Translations under genes and position numbers: made by a program | NCBI GenBank assembly: GCA_007128555.1 | Contig: SKXF01000368.1 | Span: 1-6,375, forward strand | DNA length: 6,375 nucleotides | Source: Clostridia bacterium | Lineage (GTDB): Bacteria > Bacillota_E > SLMV01 > PUMD01 | Reading direction: 5' to 3' | Notes under the pieces: model-generated | What the model was told of the DNA's origin: nothing | The model's database searches: none | Seen by the model: only the letters and a program-made list of their open reading frames with translations | Shown: positions 5,202-6,375 of the stretch, in pieces | How the letters are laid out: each line of letters begins with the position of its first letter | Position numbering within the stretch: position 1 is the stretch's first letter

Positions 5202-6375
5202 TCAGAAGGTCCAGAACAGGTTCGCGGTCAGGGACAGAAGCAGTACCGAGGCCACCGTCAGCAGTAAGCCCACCTTCAGCATCTCGTGCGTCTTGAAGTA
5301 ACCCATGGCGTAGGCGATCGCATTGGGCGGTGTGTTGGCAGGAAGCAAAAAAGCCAGGCACGAGGAGAGGCCGGCGACCATGGCCAACATGACAGGATCG
5401 AGTCCCAGCTGGTAGCCCAATCCCACTGCCATCGGAACGAAGGTTGTCGAGGTGGCAGTGAGGCTGGAGAAGAAAGTGATGCTCATGGCCGTGATCAGGG
5501 CAAGGGCCGTGACGATCACCACCCCATTGCTGTGCCCGAAAAGGGCTGAGAAGCGCCCCGCCATCAGATGCACCACCCCGGTCTGGTTCAGACCCGATCC
5601 AAGGGCCAGGCCGCCCCCGACCAGGATGAAGATGCCCCAGCCAATATTGCGAGACGCATCCTCCCAGCGAACCGCTCCGAGGCGTGGCGCGACAAACAGC
5701 AACGCAATCAACGTTGAGGCGATGTACAGCCACCCCGAGGGCAGCACCAGGAAGGAGTCGGCTGTCCACAGCAAAAGGGAGAGCAGGAACAGAACCAGCA
5801 CGTGCTTCTGCCCCCCGGTCAGGGGCCCCATGTCCCTCAGTTCCCTTCGCACCGCCTCCAAACCACCCTGGATCCTGTCCGTCTCGGACGGATAGACCAA
5901 CAGCAGCAGTCGCCACGCAACAGGAGTCAGGATCACGACAATGGGGAAAGCCCGCAAGAACCAGTCGAGGAACCGAATCTGGTGCCCGGTGAGCTCGGCG
6001 ATGAGGGCGATGGTGATGGAACAGGCCGGTGTCCCGGCCGGTGTGCCCATCCCCCCGATGTTGGCGGCGGCGGCGATTCCCAGCATCATCGATCGGCCCA
6101 GGTTGCTGCTTCCAGGTTGAACGTGGTTCATCTTCAACACGCCGAGGGCAATGGGCAGCATGATGGCGGTGGCCGCTGAGTTAGAGATCCACATGGACAG
6201 CAGTGCGGTTGCGACCATGATACCCAGGAGGAGCCGATCGGTCCGCTCACCCATCGCGGAGACAATCATCAACCCCACCCGCCGGTCCAGTCCGTACTTG
6301 GAAAAGGCACTGGCCATGATGAATCCCGCGAAGACAATGCTGTTAACGGGGGTGGCGATGTAGGCGAGACCGTCG
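5202..6375 (-). CDS. DASS/SLC13-type carboxylate (or sulfate) transporter, N-terminus beyond the window edge
   Basis: This membrane transporter resembles the divalent anion:sodium symporter family (SLC13, DASS), whose members move di- or tricarboxylates or sulfate. The frame is open to the right edge: 19 codons before the first Met at 6317 still look like the family (DGLAYIATPVNSIVFAGF), so the gene starts outside the window. About 390 residues are visible; the family is usually 430-500, so some 70-100 are missing. Counting from the Met at 6317, the first-half signature is SMWISNSAATAIMLP (41-55), followed by the GGMGTPAGTPAC loop (88-99). The second half has ILVGGGLALGSGL (231-243), TFFSSLTATSTTFVP (281-295) and LPANTPPNAIAYAMG (325-339). 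Many hydrophobic helices alternate with short loops, and the protein ends hydrophobically at NLFWTF. SNT is read here as SNS in the first half and SLT in the second. The amidohydrolase gene follows after 194 nt on the same strand. Substrate is unknown; dicarboxylate is the commonest in the family. Confidence 0.9.
   Translation of the reverse strand, partial: DGLAYIATPVNSIVFAGFIMASAFSKYGLDRRVGLMIVSAMGERTDRLLLGIMVATALLSMWISNSAATAIMLPIALGVLKMNHVQPGSSNLGRSMMLGIAAAANIGGMGTPAGTPACSITIALIAELTGHQIRFLDWFLRAFPIVVILTPVAWRLLLLVYPSETDRIQGGLEAVRRELRDMGPLTGGQKHVLVLFLLSLLLWTADSFLVLPSGWLYIASTLIALLFVAPRLGAVRWEDASRNIGWGIFILVGGGLALGSGLNQTGVVHLMAGRFSALFGHSNGVVIVTALALITAMSITFFSSLTATSTTFVPMAVGLGYQLGLDPVMLAMVAGLSSCLAFLLPANTPPNAIAYAMGYFKTHEMLKVGLLLTVASVLLLSLTANLFWTF

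Noticed and set aside
5008..5916. The amidohydrolase frame stays open for 303 codons upstream of its chosen start, suggesting a 775-residue fusion protein.
   Set aside because: From 5202 to 5916 it overlaps the DASS transporter in another frame of the same strand, where the transporter frame shows clear family motifs. The extension has no recognisable domain, is rich in Gly, Arg, Pro and His as GC-rich shadow frames are, and a strong ribosome binding site precedes the internal ATG at 5007.
1..6375. Mobile elements, CRISPR repeats, tRNA or rRNA genes, or a new defence system.
   Set aside because: No terminal repeats, transposase or integrase motifs, repeat-spacer pattern or RNA gene cores were seen. 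The genes are all recognised metabolic or transport families.

Overview
The window is about 6.4 kb of fairly GC-rich bacterial chromosome. Every gene I can support lies on the minus strand, so transcription runs from the right edge to the left edge. In that order it holds: a DASS/SLC13-type carboxylate transporter whose N-terminus lies beyond the right edge; a cytoplasmic metal-dependent amidohydrolase of the ATZ/TRZ/MtaD type; the lipoprotein binding component of a dipeptide/oligopeptide-type ABC importer; its DppB-like permease; and its DppC-like permease, cut by the left edge. ATPase genes would be expected further left, but that sequence is not present.

The organism cannot be named from this stretch. 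Purine-rich Shine-Dalgarno sites precede the genes, one gene starts with TTG, and the binding protein carries a lipobox with a Pro/Asp/Gly-rich tether. These traits fit a moderately GC-rich soil, sediment or thermophile-type bacterium, for example of Firmicutes or Chloroflexota character. That is a guess, not a determination.

Layout by region: 1-749 DppC-like permease (partial); 767-1726 DppB-like permease with a TTG start; 1727-1832 an intercistronic gap with two possible stem-loops; 1833-3470 binding lipoprotein; 3471-3588 an AT-richer gap with candidate promoter elements and a perfect 6+6 bp palindrome; 3589-5007 amidohydrolase; 5008-5201 a gap with one clean stem-loop and no convincing promoter or terminator; 5202-6375 carboxylate transporter (partial).

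Together the genes look like a scavenging module. The ABC system would import a peptide-like or other small polar compound. The amidohydrolase could hydrolyse an imported C-N (or C-Cl) bond in the cytoplasm. The DASS transporter could move a carboxylate product or co-substrate. The substrate link is inferred from adjacency only. Individually these are known protein families, and I see no mobile element, RNA gene, CRISPR array or clearly new system. The points most worth a second look are a Gln where the amidohydrolase family usually has its catalytic Glu, departures from the usual motifs in both halves of the carboxylate transporter, and the palindrome upstream of the binding-protein gene.
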